From Ignavibacteriales bacterium (GTDB lineage: Bacteria; Bacteroidota; Ignavibacteria; Ignavibacteriales; Ignavibacteriaceae), in the NCBI GenBank assembly GCA_027347125.1, contig DAIERC010000173.1, positions 1 through 18,417 of the forward strand: a stretch of 18,417 bases of DNA, read 5' to 3'. The notes below the pieces were generated by a model. That model searched no databases. It saw only the letters and a list, made by a program, of their open reading frames with translations, and was not told the DNA's origin. A program made the position numbers and the translations under genes. Shown piece by piece: positions 7,389-15,992 of the stretch; position 1 is the first letter of the stretch, and every line of letters starts with the position of its first letter.

Positions 7389-8255
7389 TTAGAGTTTTCC
7401 GGGTTCCAAAGCGCGCAACACAATAATGCCCGTATCCTTTTTTACTTTTGATATGTAAACGGAAAGAGGTTCGTCCGCTATCTGAACTTTATAACCGACG
7501 TTAGGTGCGTGCATTAAATAAATGCTACCGCCTTTACCTTTTACCGCAATTCCAACGTGGTTAATATCCAATCCCTTTATTGCAGATGTGAATGCAATTA
7601 AATCGCCGTTGTGAATTTCCTTTTCGGCAGCTGCTACTTTTTCTTTCGGGATGTAATAATATAAACGCTCGCTTATTTCTTTTTCCTGGTTTTCGATTAG
7701 CGGAATTAAATAATGGTTTTCTTTTAATTGAACATACGCGCCGGAATGCGCGGACATAAAATTAACATTAAACTTAACCGGAACGCCGCCAAGCTTTTTC
7801 GATATATTCTTGATTATACCTTTTTCCTCGTTGTTAAAAATCCAATCGGAAAAATAATTAAGCCTTGAAGCGTACCCGTTAATTACGCCGTTACGGTAAC
7901 GAATTTTTGTAAGTTCTTTTTCGTAATCCTCAAAAGACGTTTTATTTTCTTTGATGCAACGCGCAAATGCCAGGGCGTTTTCCAGAAACGTAGTGCAATC
8001 CAGACCGGTTAAATCGATTACAAGTTCTTCTGTTTTTCCTTGTTCCAAAGAATGTGCTGCGTATTCGGTTCCGATAAAACTTTTGCCGATGGAAGCAATA
8101 ACATCCCCGATTGAATCTTTCGCCAGATTTTTGCTTACCGCCAATTTAAATTTTGCGTTAAATACTTCAACATCTTTTTGAGTGTAGATTTGCGCGTTTG
8201 AATAAGAACCAGCTAAACTGATTATTAATAAGAAATAAGAAATAAATCTTCCCAT
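7389..8255 (-). CDS. DUF1460 family protein, NlpC/P60-like amidase or peptidase, secreted
   Basis: A 288-residue protein from the ATG at 8255, chosen because MGRFISYFLLIISLAGSYSN followed by AQ is a signal peptide. In-frame starts at 8300 and 8327 would overlap the dnaB 3' end and lengthen the N-terminus. The family signature is clear: IGTEYAAHSLE, then LTGLDCTTFLENALA with the probable nucleophile Cys87, GVINGYASRLNYFSDW, and NGDLIAFTSAIKGLDINHVGIAV with the probable catalytic His233, then YLMHAP. DUF1460 proteins have a papain-like NlpC/P60-type fold and are associated with cell-wall amide cleavage; the precise substrate here is unknown. The gene directly follows dnaB (28 bp) and may share its transcript, though the functions are unrelated. 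Confidence 0.88.
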   Translation of the reverse strand: MGRFISYFLLIISLAGSYSNAQIYTQKDVEVFNAKFKLAVSKNLAKDSIGDVIASIGKSFIGTEYAAHSLEQGKTEELVIDLTGLDCTTFLENALAFARCIKENKTSFEDYEKELTKIRYRNGVINGYASRLNYFSDWIFNNEEKGIIKNISKKLGGVPVKFNVNFMSAHSGAYVQLKENHYLIPLIENQEKEISERLYYYIPKEKVAAAEKEIHNGDLIAFTSAIKGLDINHVGIAVKGKGGSIYLMHAPNVGYKVQIADEPLSVYISKVKKDTGIIVLRALEPGKL

Positions 8256-8283
8256 AAAAACTTTTTTACTTTTTAATTTTGAA

Positions 8284-9714
8284 TTAAATAATATCTTCAT
8301 CTGCCGGAATGGACGAATATTCTTCAATTTGTCTTACGTGGGCAAGATTTTCAAACCGGGCATATTCTTTAATGAAGGCCAGCTTCACATCGCCAACGGG
8401 GCCGTTTCTTTGCTTACCGATTATTACTTCGGCTATTCCTTCAGTTGAACTGCCGTCATCCGGAAATGTTTTTATACCGTAATATTCCGGGCGGTTAAGA
8501 AAAAGCACCACATCTGCATCCTGTTCTATAGAACCGGACTCGCGCAAATCCGAAAGCTGCGGACGCTTGTCGGTACGTGTTTCAACCGCTCTGTTAAGCT
8601 GCGCAAGGGCTATTACCGGTATGTTCAATTCTTTTGCAAGAGATTTTAATGAACGTGAAATATGAGAAATTTCTCTTTCACGGCTTTCTATATTTGCCGG
8701 GCCTTGCATAAGCTGAAGATAATCGATGATAATAAGTCCGATATTTTTTTCCGTTTTCAATCTTCTGGCTTTTGCGCGTATTTCCAGCACAGTTTGCGCA
8801 GGCGCATCATCAACATAAACCGGCGACTCAATAAGCTTGTGAGCGTTTTTACTGAGCTTTACTCCTTCTTCGCTGGGAAGCTTACCGGTTCTAACAAGGT
8901 GAGCGTTTAATCTGCCTTCAGAACACAGCATACGTATTATAAGCTGCATAGTAGACATTTCGAGACTAAATATGCCGACCGGCACTTTATGATCGATAGC
9001 GGCGTTTCTAGCAAGTGTTAACGCAAAAGCTGTTTTCCCCATTGAGGGTCTTGCAGCGATAATAATTAAATCGGATTTCTGGAACCCGCCGAGCATTTCA
9101 TCAAGTTCATAAAATCCGGTAGGCACGGAAAATTTTTGCTTTGAATTTGAATGAAGCGCTTCAATATATTCAAGCGCGTCTCTAACAGCTCTGTCCATTC
9201 CCTGGAAAGATTTTTTAAGATGAGCTTCGGTAATTTCGAATATTCTTCTTTCGGCATCGTCCAGTATATCGAAAGCGTCCTGAGTGCCTTCGTAAGCGGA
9301 ACGCGCAATCTCGTGAGAGCTTGTAATCAGTCCGCGCAGTATTTCCTTTTCCAGTATTATCTTTGCATGATATTCAATATTTGCCGCCGAAGAAATATTC
9401 TGAGAAAGTTTGCTAAGGTAAACCGCGCCGCCTACCTCTTCAAGATGTTCTCTTTTTTTAAGTTCTTCGTAAAGAGTAACGGTATCAATCGGTTCACCGG
9501 AATCGAAGAGAGAAACCATCGCTTCAAATATTAAGCGATGTTCTTTCAAATAAAAACTTTCCGCAGTTAATAACTCAATTGCTTTAGGCACCGCTTCTTT
9601 TTCTATTAACATTGCGCCCAGCACGGACGCTTCTATCTCAGGCGCCGCGGGTGGTTTTACATCCGCAGGAATTATTTTTTCTAGTGTAACATTTTGTCTT
9701 TTAACTCTGGCCAT
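8284..9714 (-). CDS. dnaB: Replicative DNA helicase DnaB
   Basis: A 476-residue hexameric helicase that unwinds DNA at the replication fork. The N-terminal primase-interacting domain begins at PPAAPEIEASVLGAML (21-36) and includes GGAVYLSKL (95-103). The RecA-like domain has Walker A ARPSMGKT (221-228), EMS (252-254), Walker B LIIIDYLQLM (327-336), the SREREIS segment (344-350), LAQLNRAVETR (370-380) and SDLRESGSIEQDADVV (388-403). The length is normal and no intein is present. The start at 9714 overlaps the TGA of the upstream uracil-DNA glycosylase by one base (TGATG), so the two are probably translationally coupled. The DUF1460 gene follows. Confidence 0.98.
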   Translation of the reverse strand: MARVKRQNVTLEKIIPADVKPPAAPEIEASVLGAMLIEKEAVPKAIELLTAESFYLKEHRLIFEAMVSLFDSGEPIDTVTLYEELKKREHLEEVGGAVYLSKLSQNISSAANIEYHAKIILEKEILRGLITSSHEIARSAYEGTQDAFDILDDAERRIFEITEAHLKKSFQGMDRAVRDALEYIEALHSNSKQKFSVPTGFYELDEMLGGFQKSDLIIIAARPSMGKTAFALTLARNAAIDHKVPVGIFSLEMSTMQLIIRMLCSEGRLNAHLVRTGKLPSEEGVKLSKNAHKLIESPVYVDDAPAQTVLEIRAKARRLKTEKNIGLIIIDYLQLMQGPANIESREREISHISRSLKSLAKELNIPVIALAQLNRAVETRTDKRPQLSDLRESGSIEQDADVVLFLNRPEYYGIKTFPDDGSSTEGIAEVIIGKQRNGPVGDVKLAFIKEYARFENLAHVRQIEEYSSIPADEDII

Positions 9715-10535
9715 CAGTCTTCAACCATTTCATCGTATAATTTTCTGAACTGCTGAACATCTTCCCAACAACCGCGTTTCCAATTCGGGTTTCGGAGCAA
9801 CGCCGCCGGGTGGTATGTTACCATTGCTTTTACTTTGTAACGCGGGTTTACTTCAAGCTCAAAAACTTTACCCCGCATATTAGTAAGAGAATCTTTCTTT
9901 TTCAACAAGCCCTGCGCCGCAGTTAACCCCAAACATAAAATTAATTTCGGTTTAATCAATTCAATTTGTTTGTTCAGGTACGGAAGACACGTATCCATTT
10001 CCTGCGGGTAAGGAGTCCTATTGCCCGGAGGGCGGCATTTTACAACGTTGGCAATATAAACTTCATCCCGCTCAAATTTAATTGCTTTAAGAATATCCGT
10101 AAGAAGTTTACCTGCTCTTCCTACAAATGGAAGCCCCTGCGCATCCTCATCAGCACCGGGACCTTCGCCGACAACCAAAACATCTGCATCAGAATTGCCG
10201 GAACCGAAAACAAATTTATTTCTTGTAGATCCCAACGGGCATTTCTGGCAATCGCAAATTAGCTTGTTCAACTCATCAAGGTTTTTAGAAAGCTCCCAGC
10301 TTTCCTTCGGCTTTTCAAACAAGGCTTCATCTTCAACTTTTTTGTTTTTCACGTTAGGTATAAATTCTATTTTTTCCGCATTTTTTTTATTCGCTTTTGC
10401 GGTCGCTTTATCCGGAACGTTTTCAATTTTTGTTTTTCTCAAAATGTTCTTTTCAAAAAGTTCATCGCCGAAAATATCTCTTTGATCTTTAAGCGCTTCT
10501 ATTAATTGTTTTTTTAATGAATTATCCATCGCCAT
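9714..10535 (-). CDS. Family 4 uracil-DNA glycosylase (iron-sulfur)
   Basis: A 273-residue DNA repair enzyme that removes uracil from DNA. The catalytic domain occupies about 85-270. Cysteines CDCQKC (Cys96, Cys99), Cys167 and Cys183 match the four ligands of the family-4 [4Fe-4S] cluster. The motif GEGPGADED (123-131), [12 protein letters not shown] (134-145), [12 protein letters not shown] (164-175) and the C-terminal HPAALLR (242-248) complete the family signature. Residues 1-80 are a charged, lysine-rich extension without a recognisable domain; the thermophilic archetypes are shorter. It overlaps dnaB by one base. A hairpin and T tract immediately precede the ATG at 10535. A second ATG two codons in (10529) is an alternative start. 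Confidence 0.93.
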   Translation of the reverse strand: MAMDNSLKKQLIEALKDQRDIFGDELFEKNILRKTKIENVPDKATAKANKKNAEKIEFIPNVKNKKVEDEALFEKPKESWELSKNLDELNKLICDCQKCPLGSTRNKFVFGSGNSDADVLVVGEGPGADEDAQGLPFVGRAGKLLTDILKAIKFERDEVYIANVVKCRPPGNRTPYPQEMDTCLPYLNKQIELIKPKLILCLGLTAAQGLLKKKDSLTNMRGKVFELEVNPRYKVKAMVTYHPAALLRNPNWKRGCWEDVQQFRKLYDEMVED

Positions 10536-10566
10536 AAAAAATAAGAGGTTTGATTGTTCAAACCTC
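10536..10566 (-). terminator. Hairpin plus T tract abutting the uracil-DNA glycosylase start
   Basis: GAGGTTTGA (10545-10553) pairs perfectly with TCAAACCTC (10558-10566) around a 4-nt loop. On the minus strand the stem is followed by TTATTTTTT and then directly by ATG. It has the form of an intrinsic terminator after coaBC, yet its T tract touches the next start codon, so it could instead be an attenuator or a translation-modulating hairpin. Confidence 0.6.
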
Positions 10567-10597
10567 AGTTACAAGTTAGTCAAAATTTACAAGAGAC

Positions 10598-10641
10598 AAA
10601 ATTTTAATTCCCATCAAATTTACCATAGGGAATAAAAATTT
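10598..10641 (-). terminator. Second inverted repeat at the coaBC 3' end
   Basis: Arms 10599-10612 and 10628-10641 pair at 13 of 14 positions with a 15-nt loop, and one arm overlaps the coaBC stop codon at 10640-10642. On the minus strand the stem ends in TTTT. It is a probable terminator or 3'-end-stabilising stem for the upstream transcript. Confidence 0.5.
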
Positions 10642-11863
10642 ATTTGTATTCTATTTTTAGAATTTCCGTAAGGATTTTATTAGCAGTTTGGAATTTAGAA
10701 AGAAGCGGAAAATTTACCAGCGCGCCGGCTTTATGGAGTATCGTAACTTCATTGGTGTCTACTTCAAATCCGCTTTTTTTATTTTGTAAAGAATTGAGAA
10801 CTATCATATCAAGATTTTTGTTACTCATTTTTTTGCGGGCGTTTTCCAATTCGTTATCGGTCTCCAGGGCAAACCCAACAATAATTTTTCCTTTTATATT
10901 TAGCGAAGCCAAAATATCATCTGTTTCTTTCAAAGCTATTGAAGAGAGTTTATTCTCTTTTTTAATTTTCTTACCGGCTACTGACGCAGGCGTAAAATCT
11001 GCAACGGCGGCGGACATTATTAAAACATCATTGTTTTTTACTTCTTTATCCACAGCTTTTTTCATATCGGCAGCCGATCTGATTTTTATCAAATTAATTT
11101 CCTGATATGCTATTTCGTGAGACGGGCCTGAAATCAAGGTTACTTCGGCGCCACGCAAAAAAGCGGCTTTGGCAATTTCGTATCCCATTTTACCGGATGA
11201 CCTGTTGCCGATATATCTTACCGGGTCAATATCTTCGTAAGTTGGGCCGGCAGTAACAAGAAATTTTTTAGCGGTTAAATCTTTTGTAATTCCGCTTAAA
11301 ACAATTTCTGCAGCGTCAACAATTTTGGAATTATCGGCCAGCCTACCCTTGCCTTTTAATCCGCTTGCTAAATCGCCCTCTTCAGGAAGTACTAAATAAT
11401 GCCCTAGTTGCTCAAGCTTTTGAATGTTTTCCCTGGTTAATTTATTTTCGTACATATCAACGTCTGCTGCGGGCGCAATAACCAATGGGCATCTTAGAGC
11501 CAGCACAAGAGTAGTTAGCGCGTTGTCTGCAAAACCGTGAGCAATTTTTGCAATTGAATTAACAGTAGCCGGGGCAATAATCATTAGATCAGCCCACAGC
11601 GCATAATCAATATGCCATGTTGATAATGACGTACCTGCTCTTTGATCGGGCGGGAAAACATTTACTATTACGGGGTTGCCGGATAGAGAAGAAAGAGTAA
11701 GCGGAGTAATAAATTCGGTAGCGGAAGGCGTCATAACAATTTTAACTTCCGCTCCTCTTTTTACCAGTTCCCGGACAAGATAAGTAGCTTTGAATGCGGC
11801 GATGCCTCCGGTTACACCTAAAATAATTTTCTTGCCGGTTAAAACATCATCGTGCATAATCAA
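10640..11863 (-). CDS. coaBC: Bifunctional phosphopantothenoylcysteine decarboxylase / phosphopantothenate-cysteine ligase
   Basis: A 407-residue enzyme for two steps of coenzyme A synthesis: joining cysteine to 4'-phosphopantothenate, then FMN-dependent decarboxylation. The N-terminal flavoprotein half shows GVTGGIAAFKA (16-26), the catalytic His84 in STWHIDYALWADL, the APATVNSIAKIAHGFADN segment (97-114) and APAADVDMY (130-138) in place of the classic PxMNxxMW motif. The ligase half starts near 195 and has TAGPTYEDIDPVRYIGNRSS (204-223), SAAVADF (284-290), the Lys-rich KKIKKENK (298-305), and VGFALETD (329-336). The only cysteine in the protein is Cys125, so the clamp near 160-175, which holds a catalytic Cys in E. 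coli Dfp, has none. It lies 77 bp after rpoZ, a common neighbour. The start is the ATG at 11863 or the one two codons later. Confidence 0.96.
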   Translation of the reverse strand: MIMHDDVLTGKKIILGVTGGIAAFKATYLVRELVKRGAEVKIVMTPSATEFITPLTLSSLSGNPVIVNVFPPDQRAGTSLSTWHIDYALWADLMIIAPATVNSIAKIAHGFADNALTTLVLALRCPLVIAPAADVDMYENKLTRENIQKLEQLGHYLVLPEEGDLASGLKGKGRLADNSKIVDAAEIVLSGITKDLTAKKFLVTAGPTYEDIDPVRYIGNRSSGKMGYEIAKAAFLRGAEVTLISGPSHEIAYQEINLIKIRSAADMKKAVDKEVKNNDVLIMSAAVADFTPASVAGKKIKKENKLSSIALKETDDILASLNIKGKIIVGFALETDNELENARKKMSNKNLDMIVLNSLQNKKSGFEVDTNEVTILHKAGALVNFPLLSKFQTANKILTEILKIEYK

Positions 11864-11940
11864 ATTACTAATTTATAAAATACGCTTTGCCGTTTAATTA
11901 CGGCTTATAAAATCAACATAATAAGACAGAAGATTGTTGA

Positions 11941-12231
11941 CTATTTTTTATACTTGAATTGAATTTTTCCATCGAGCAATTCTTGAATAGCCAGGATGTG
12001 GGGTTTTTCTCTTTTTTCAAAATCAAGCGATATTTTTAATTGAGCCGGATTTTCAATATCCTCGCTGTCGTCGTCGTTGTTGCCGGTAGGTATTGTGCTT
12101 ACAAGAGCACTGTATTCAACTTTGTTTTCGTCGTTTATCTGGCGCGCTCTTTTTGCGGCAACAATAAGCCCTTCATAAATATTAGCAGCTTGTTCATCAA
12201 TCTTTCTCAAATCAACAGGTGTAATTGGCAT
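11941..12231 (-). CDS. rpoZ: RNA polymerase subunit omega, FCB-type
   Basis: A 96-residue protein. The omega core motif is NIYEGLIVAAKRARQIN (17-33), which matches the Bacteroidota/Chlorobi form of RpoZ. This is followed by an acidic stretch, NDDDSEDIE (52-60), and a C-terminal region, HILAIQELLDGKIQFKYKK, typical of this lineage. Omega binds the beta-prime subunit and aids polymerase assembly. The gene starts directly after the gmk stop with no gap, and gmk-rpoZ-coaBC is a widespread arrangement. That context is strong support, because the sequence alone is short. Confidence 0.9.
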   Translation of the reverse strand: MPITPVDLRKIDEQAANIYEGLIVAAKRARQINDENKVEYSALVSTIPTGNNDDDSEDIENPAQLKISLDFEKREKPHILAIQELLDGKIQFKYKK

Positions 12232-12810
12232 TTATCTTTCTCCTTTGTGTATTATTTTTTCTATTAAACTCTTTGCGTCTGAAACTGCTTTATCAAGTTC
12301 ATTATTTTCGATAACATAATCAAATTTATTTTTAAGACTCAACTCCATTTTAGCTCTCTCGATCCGTTTCTTCAAATCATCCTCATCCTCGGTTTGCCTA
12401 TTTGTAAGTCGTTTAACCAGTTCATCAAAACTAGGAGGAGTAATAAAAATAAGAACAGCTTCCGGATAAATATTTTTTACCTCAAGCGCACCTTTAACAT
12501 CAATTTCAAGTATTACGGATTTTCCGTTATTAATATTATCGTTAATATAACTCTTAAGAGTACCGTAATAATAGTCGTAAACTTTTTCCCATTCAACAAA
12601 TTCGTTGTGATCTATCTTGTTTTTAAACTCATCTTCAGTAATAAAGAAGTAATCAACACCGTTTTTCTCATTATGTCTTTTTTTTCTTGTTGTAGCCGAA
12701 ACGGAAAAAAGCAGTTCAGGGAACTCGGCCAAAATACTTCTAACAATGGTTGTTTTACCGGCGCCGCTCGGCGCCGAAAATGCTAAGATAACTCCTTTTT
12801 TCAATTCCAA
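12232..12810 (-). CDS. gmk: Guanylate kinase
   Basis: A 192-residue enzyme that phosphorylates GMP to GDP with ATP. The P-loop is SAPSGAGKTT (12-21). GMP-binding motifs are SATTRKKR (38-45) and NGVDYFFITEDEF (50-62), and the adjoining segment reads FVEWEKVYDYYYGT (71-84). ILEIDVKGA (100-108) is the Walker B strand, and the lid includes RQTEDEDDLKKRI (138-150). Length is standard. It lies 3 bp after yicC and abuts rpoZ, so the three are almost certainly translated from one message. Confidence 0.98.
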   Translation of the reverse strand: MELKKGVILAFSAPSGAGKTTIVRSILAEFPELLFSVSATTRKKRHNEKNGVDYFFITEDEFKNKIDHNEFVEWEKVYDYYYGTLKSYINDNINNGKSVILEIDVKGALEVKNIYPEAVLIFITPPSFDELVKRLTNRQTEDEDDLKKRIERAKMELSLKNKFDYVIENNELDKAVSDAKSLIEKIIHKGER

Positions 12811-12813
12811 GTA

Positions 12814-13689
12814 CTACTCTATATTTTGAATCTGTTCGCGAATTTTTTCAATCTCTTCTTTTATGAATACCGTATTATGCGTTATGGCAGTAGAAATAGT
12901 TTTTGAAGAAATTGTGTTTGTCTCGCGGTTCATTTCCTGGCAGAGGAAATTAAGCTTTCTGCCAGGGTCGCTATCATTCTCAAGGCTTTCGAGGAAAAAT
13001 TTAATATGACTTCTAAGCCGAACGCATTCTTCCGTAATTTCTGCTTTGTCGGCAATTATAGCCAGTTCAAGCAAAAGCCTGTCACTATCTATTGACGCAT
13101 CGTTAACAAGCAGCTTTACTCTTTCTTTTAACTTCTCAAAATATTCTTCAACGCTTTTACCTGATTCTTCTTCCACGTTTTTTAGGCGTTGCTCAATAAT
13201 ATCTATTCTCTTTTTAAGGTCTTTGGCAAGTTCATTGCCTTCGTTCTTTTTCATTTTCATCAATTCAGAAAGAGCTTTATCAAGCGCTTTTTTAACCAGT
13301 TCAAACTCAGCTTCCGAAAATTCAAGCTCGCTGATCTCAAAAATATCTTTGTTGTAAAGAAGATGTTCCAGTTTAATTTTTTCAGTAATTTTAGCGGCTT
13401 TTTTAAGTTCTTTAATTACCGAAATGTAGTTTTTTAATTTTTCTTTACTTACCGAAAGATTATCATCTTCGTTCCCGTTTCGTTTAATCTGTATTAAAAC
13501 GGAAAGCTTTCCTCTTTTAATTTTTGTTTTTATAAATTCCCTTAGTTCGTATTCTTTATTAGCAAGCGATGAAGGGAATTTTAAACCAATCTCTAGGTAA
13601 CGGCTGTTAACTGTTTTTACCTCTACATCAGTTCTAATTTTTCCATTTTCGGCCTGGCCTTTGCCGTAGCCGGTCATACTATATATCAT
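12814..13689 (-). CDS. yicC: YicC/YloC family endoribonuclease
   Basis: A 291-residue protein. It opens with the family hallmark MIYSMTGYGKG, then VEVKTVNSRYLEIGLKFP (22-39), and closes with the conserved C-terminal domain: LLLELAIIADKAEITEEC, RLRSHI, PGRKLNFLCQEMNRETNTI and a final charged helix. Members of this family have been characterised as endoribonucleases that act in RNA turnover; the details in this lineage are unknown. It is the first gene of the yicC-gmk-rpoZ cluster, an arrangement seen in many bacteria. A promoter-like sequence lies just upstream. Confidence 0.95.
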   Translation of the reverse strand: MIYSMTGYGKGQAENGKIRTDVEVKTVNSRYLEIGLKFPSSLANKEYELREFIKTKIKRGKLSVLIQIKRNGNEDDNLSVSKEKLKNYISVIKELKKAAKITEKIKLEHLLYNKDIFEISELEFSEAEFELVKKALDKALSELMKMKKNEGNELAKDLKKRIDIIEQRLKNVEEESGKSVEEYFEKLKERVKLLVNDASIDSDRLLLELAIIADKAEITEECVRLRSHIKFFLESLENDSDPGRKLNFLCQEMNRETNTISSKTISTAITHNTVFIKEEIEKIREQIQNIE

Positions 13690-13711
13690 AAAATTTCCGT
13701 AAAAAAGAGTA

Positions 13712-13742
13712 TAAAAATAGTAATTTTTAAGAAGGTTTACAA
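13712..13742 (-). promoter_or_regulatory. Candidate promoter of the yicC-gmk-rpoZ unit
   Basis: On the minus strand TTGTAA (13742-13737) is followed after 17 nt by TATTTT (13719-13714), part of TATTTTTA. This fits both a weak sigma-70 promoter and the Bacteroidota TTG-N20-TAnnTTTG pattern at 7 of 8 positions. Its distance to the yicC ATG at 13689 would give a leader of about 18 nt. Confidence 0.4.
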
Positions 13743-13934
13743 AATAAATAATAGGTAAGGTTTGAAGTGGAAGTCTTTAACAACAACTTATGAAGGAAAC
13801 CGGCATAATTTTAACGATTACTTTCAGAAGAAGAAACTTTTTGGAGCAATGAAATGTTGAATAATGGAATACCCGGTCAATTCCAATTTTCCACAACTTC
13901 ATTTTTCCAAGAGTTGCTTAAGGTGAGTTAAAAG

Positions 13935-15929
13935 CTAGAATGATTCACCCAGACCGAAATTCAGTTCTATGTTGCTTAAGATATGTTTGTTCCAGCTTTG
14001 CCACAAAAACTCTTTATTACTGGGGTCATAAAATTTAAAGCCGAGATCAATACGAAAAGGCGCAATGGGAGTATAATACCTAAAACCTACGCCGGCAGCT
14101 ACAGCAATACCATCCCATGAAAATTGATTATATCCCAGCCAGGTGTTCCCGTAATCCGTAAAGAAAGCTATTCCTACGTTTTCCAAAAATCTATAACGCC
14201 ACTCAAGCGAACCTTCCAGCAAGAATGTTCCTCCCTTAATGTTTACGCCGCCAACCAGATTTTGCACAACCTGGCTGCCTACTGGAACAAGTTGATTTGA
14301 GCGCCATCCGCGTATTGAATTACTTCCGCCCGCATAAAAGGTTCGGTTTATCGGCACTCCCGCAAAATTGCCATAGAAAACCTGGATGTTTCCAACTTTT
14401 AGTTTAAAAGCAGCTATCGAGTTGAGTTTTCGATCTAGAGAAATATAATACGAACTGCCGAGCTGAAGTTTATAAAATCCCGCCCGGCTTGAATTTTTTT
14501 GCGGAAATGAATTGCCTTCTTCAATATGAAAAGAAAGATTGTAGCCGCGAGTTGGAAAGAGTATGTTATCGGCAGTAGTTGAAGCTGCGTCCGCGGCGAT
14601 GTCTGAAATTAATTTGCTGGAAAGACTATCGTTGAAAGTACGGTACACTTCGTTTGACTGTTCAACGGTATATGATGTACTTAAATGATTTAGAAAAGTA
14701 TATTCGGGCAATTCAAATTCAAATGTAATTGCCGAACCGTATACAGTATTATTATAAGTACTCTGTTTGTCTATTTTGGCGTAAGTTTCCCAGGTACCGA
14801 AAATAGGTTTATTAAAAACATAAGGCTGTTCAACGGTTATTCGCGTATCAACGTAACCCTGAAGGGTTGTATCCCTAAAAGAAAATCTTCTTATAAGATT
14901 TCCTAAATCGGCTTTGAAAATATCCTGCACCGCAAATGAAGAGCTAAATGTAAGTTTACGCGCATCGCCAAGAAAATTTTTCCGGATATATGCAAAACCA
15001 AGACCCACGTTAAACGCGCTTTGCTGGTTGTTCAAAATTACTTCAGGCGAAAGCTCGTTCATTAATCCTATTGTACCCTGAAGCCTTATGGGCACCTTGC
15101 TGTCGGTAGTATCGCTTTCCGCGGCCGAAAGTGTAACAGCGTCAAATAAACCGGTTCTGTACAAACGTACCTGGCTTCTGCGAAGTTCATCAAGATGGTA
15201 AAACGTACCGTATTTTAATCCGGTAATTCGCGTAAGTAGATTGTCTGATACAAGGCCTGCGCCTTTGCCCTGTTTATCTACGAGCACGGTATCTATTGTA
15301 TATCTTTTTCCGGTTGAAAAGTAAATGCTGACATTCGCTTTGCTTTTCAGAGTGTCTTTAACAACTACAGTGCTGTCAAATCTCGCAAGCATGTATCCGT
15401 CGTTTAACAGCTGGTTAATTACGGTGTTTGTACGGTTCTGCACTACCGTTTGGTTGAAGCGCTGGGTAGTATCAAGTTTTATATCGCTGTAAATAATATC
15501 ATATATATACCCCGGTACTTTGTCTAGGCCGTAAAGATACAAATGCCCGTAGTCCGAAGGTTTATTTTCATTTATAACATACGTAAGGTTAACGTCATTG
15601 GATGATTTGTTTATTTCATATTTATAAAAAAATCTCGCATCAAAAAAGCCGTTTGAGTTGTAATAACCTTTTAATGCGGTAAGGTCTATCTGGATGTTCG
15701 TCGAATCAAAATAAGATGGTTCTTTTCCCAAGCTAGAAAATGAATGTAAGAACCTCCAGAACCACCAGGGCGTAACTTTGGAATAAATAATATCGCTTAA
15801 CGCTGAAGAGGAAAACGTGTTGTTGCCTTCAAATGTTATTGAATTTAATTGATACCTAGTGCCGGTTTGGGCGGTAAGAGGCAAGCAGGATAGTAAAACA
15901 ATAATAATTATAATGAACTTTTTGGGCAT
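13935..15929 (-). CDS. Omp85 family outer-membrane protein (BamA/TamA-like)
   Basis: A 664-residue protein from the ATG at 15929, chosen because MPKKFIIIIIVLLSCLPLTA is a signal peptide; a GTG at 15959 adds ten residues without benefit. Three POTRA-like domains can be traced at about 26-122 (YQLNSITFEGNNTFS, then LKGYYNSNGFFDA), 127-210 (VINQLLNDGYMLARFD) and 211-285 (RRSQVRLYRTGLFDAVTL). The beta-barrel half carries the loop-6 motif GGSNSIRGW (534-542) and PFRIDLGFKF (624-633), and ends in Phe. Omp85 proteins insert or translocate proteins at the outer membrane. With three rather than five POTRAs it resembles TamA-type members more than BamA. It follows a lipoprotein gene by 63 bp and so may form an envelope unit. 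Confidence 0.9.
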   Translation of the reverse strand: MPKKFIIIIIVLLSCLPLTAQTGTRYQLNSITFEGNNTFSSSALSDIIYSKVTPWWFWRFLHSFSSLGKEPSYFDSTNIQIDLTALKGYYNSNGFFDARFFYKYEINKSSNDVNLTYVINENKPSDYGHLYLYGLDKVPGYIYDIIYSDIKLDTTQRFNQTVVQNRTNTVINQLLNDGYMLARFDSTVVVKDTLKSKANVSIYFSTGKRYTIDTVLVDKQGKGAGLVSDNLLTRITGLKYGTFYHLDELRRSQVRLYRTGLFDAVTLSAAESDTTDSKVPIRLQGTIGLMNELSPEVILNNQQSAFNVGLGFAYIRKNFLGDARKLTFSSSFAVQDIFKADLGNLIRRFSFRDTTLQGYVDTRITVEQPYVFNKPIFGTWETYAKIDKQSTYNNTVYGSAITFEFELPEYTFLNHLSTSYTVEQSNEVYRTFNDSLSSKLISDIAADAASTTADNILFPTRGYNLSFHIEEGNSFPQKNSSRAGFYKLQLGSSYYISLDRKLNSIAAFKLKVGNIQVFYGNFAGVPINRTFYAGGSNSIRGWRSNQLVPVGSQVVQNLVGGVNIKGGTFLLEGSLEWRYRFLENVGIAFFTDYGNTWLGYNQFSWDGIAVAAGVGFRYYTPIAPFRIDLGFKFYDPSNKEFLWQSWNKHILSNIELNFGLGESF

Positions 15930-15992
15930 AATACCACAATCGATTCCTTGTATAAACACATTATTAATTGATGTGAATAATTGAAGAATTAA

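Noticed and set aside
8256..8327. Longer DUF1460 starts at 8327 or 8300
   Set aside because: Both overlap the dnaB 3' end and add residues before a normal signal peptide. The 8300 start is not excluded.
8662..9534. Plus-strand open frames within dnaB
   Set aside because: They lie opposite a well-conserved gene and have no family resemblance or start signals.
11864..11940. Short inverted repeat GCCGT/ACGGC between rpoZ and coaBC
   Set aside because: The stem is only 5 bp with no T tract on either strand; it is too weak to call a terminator.
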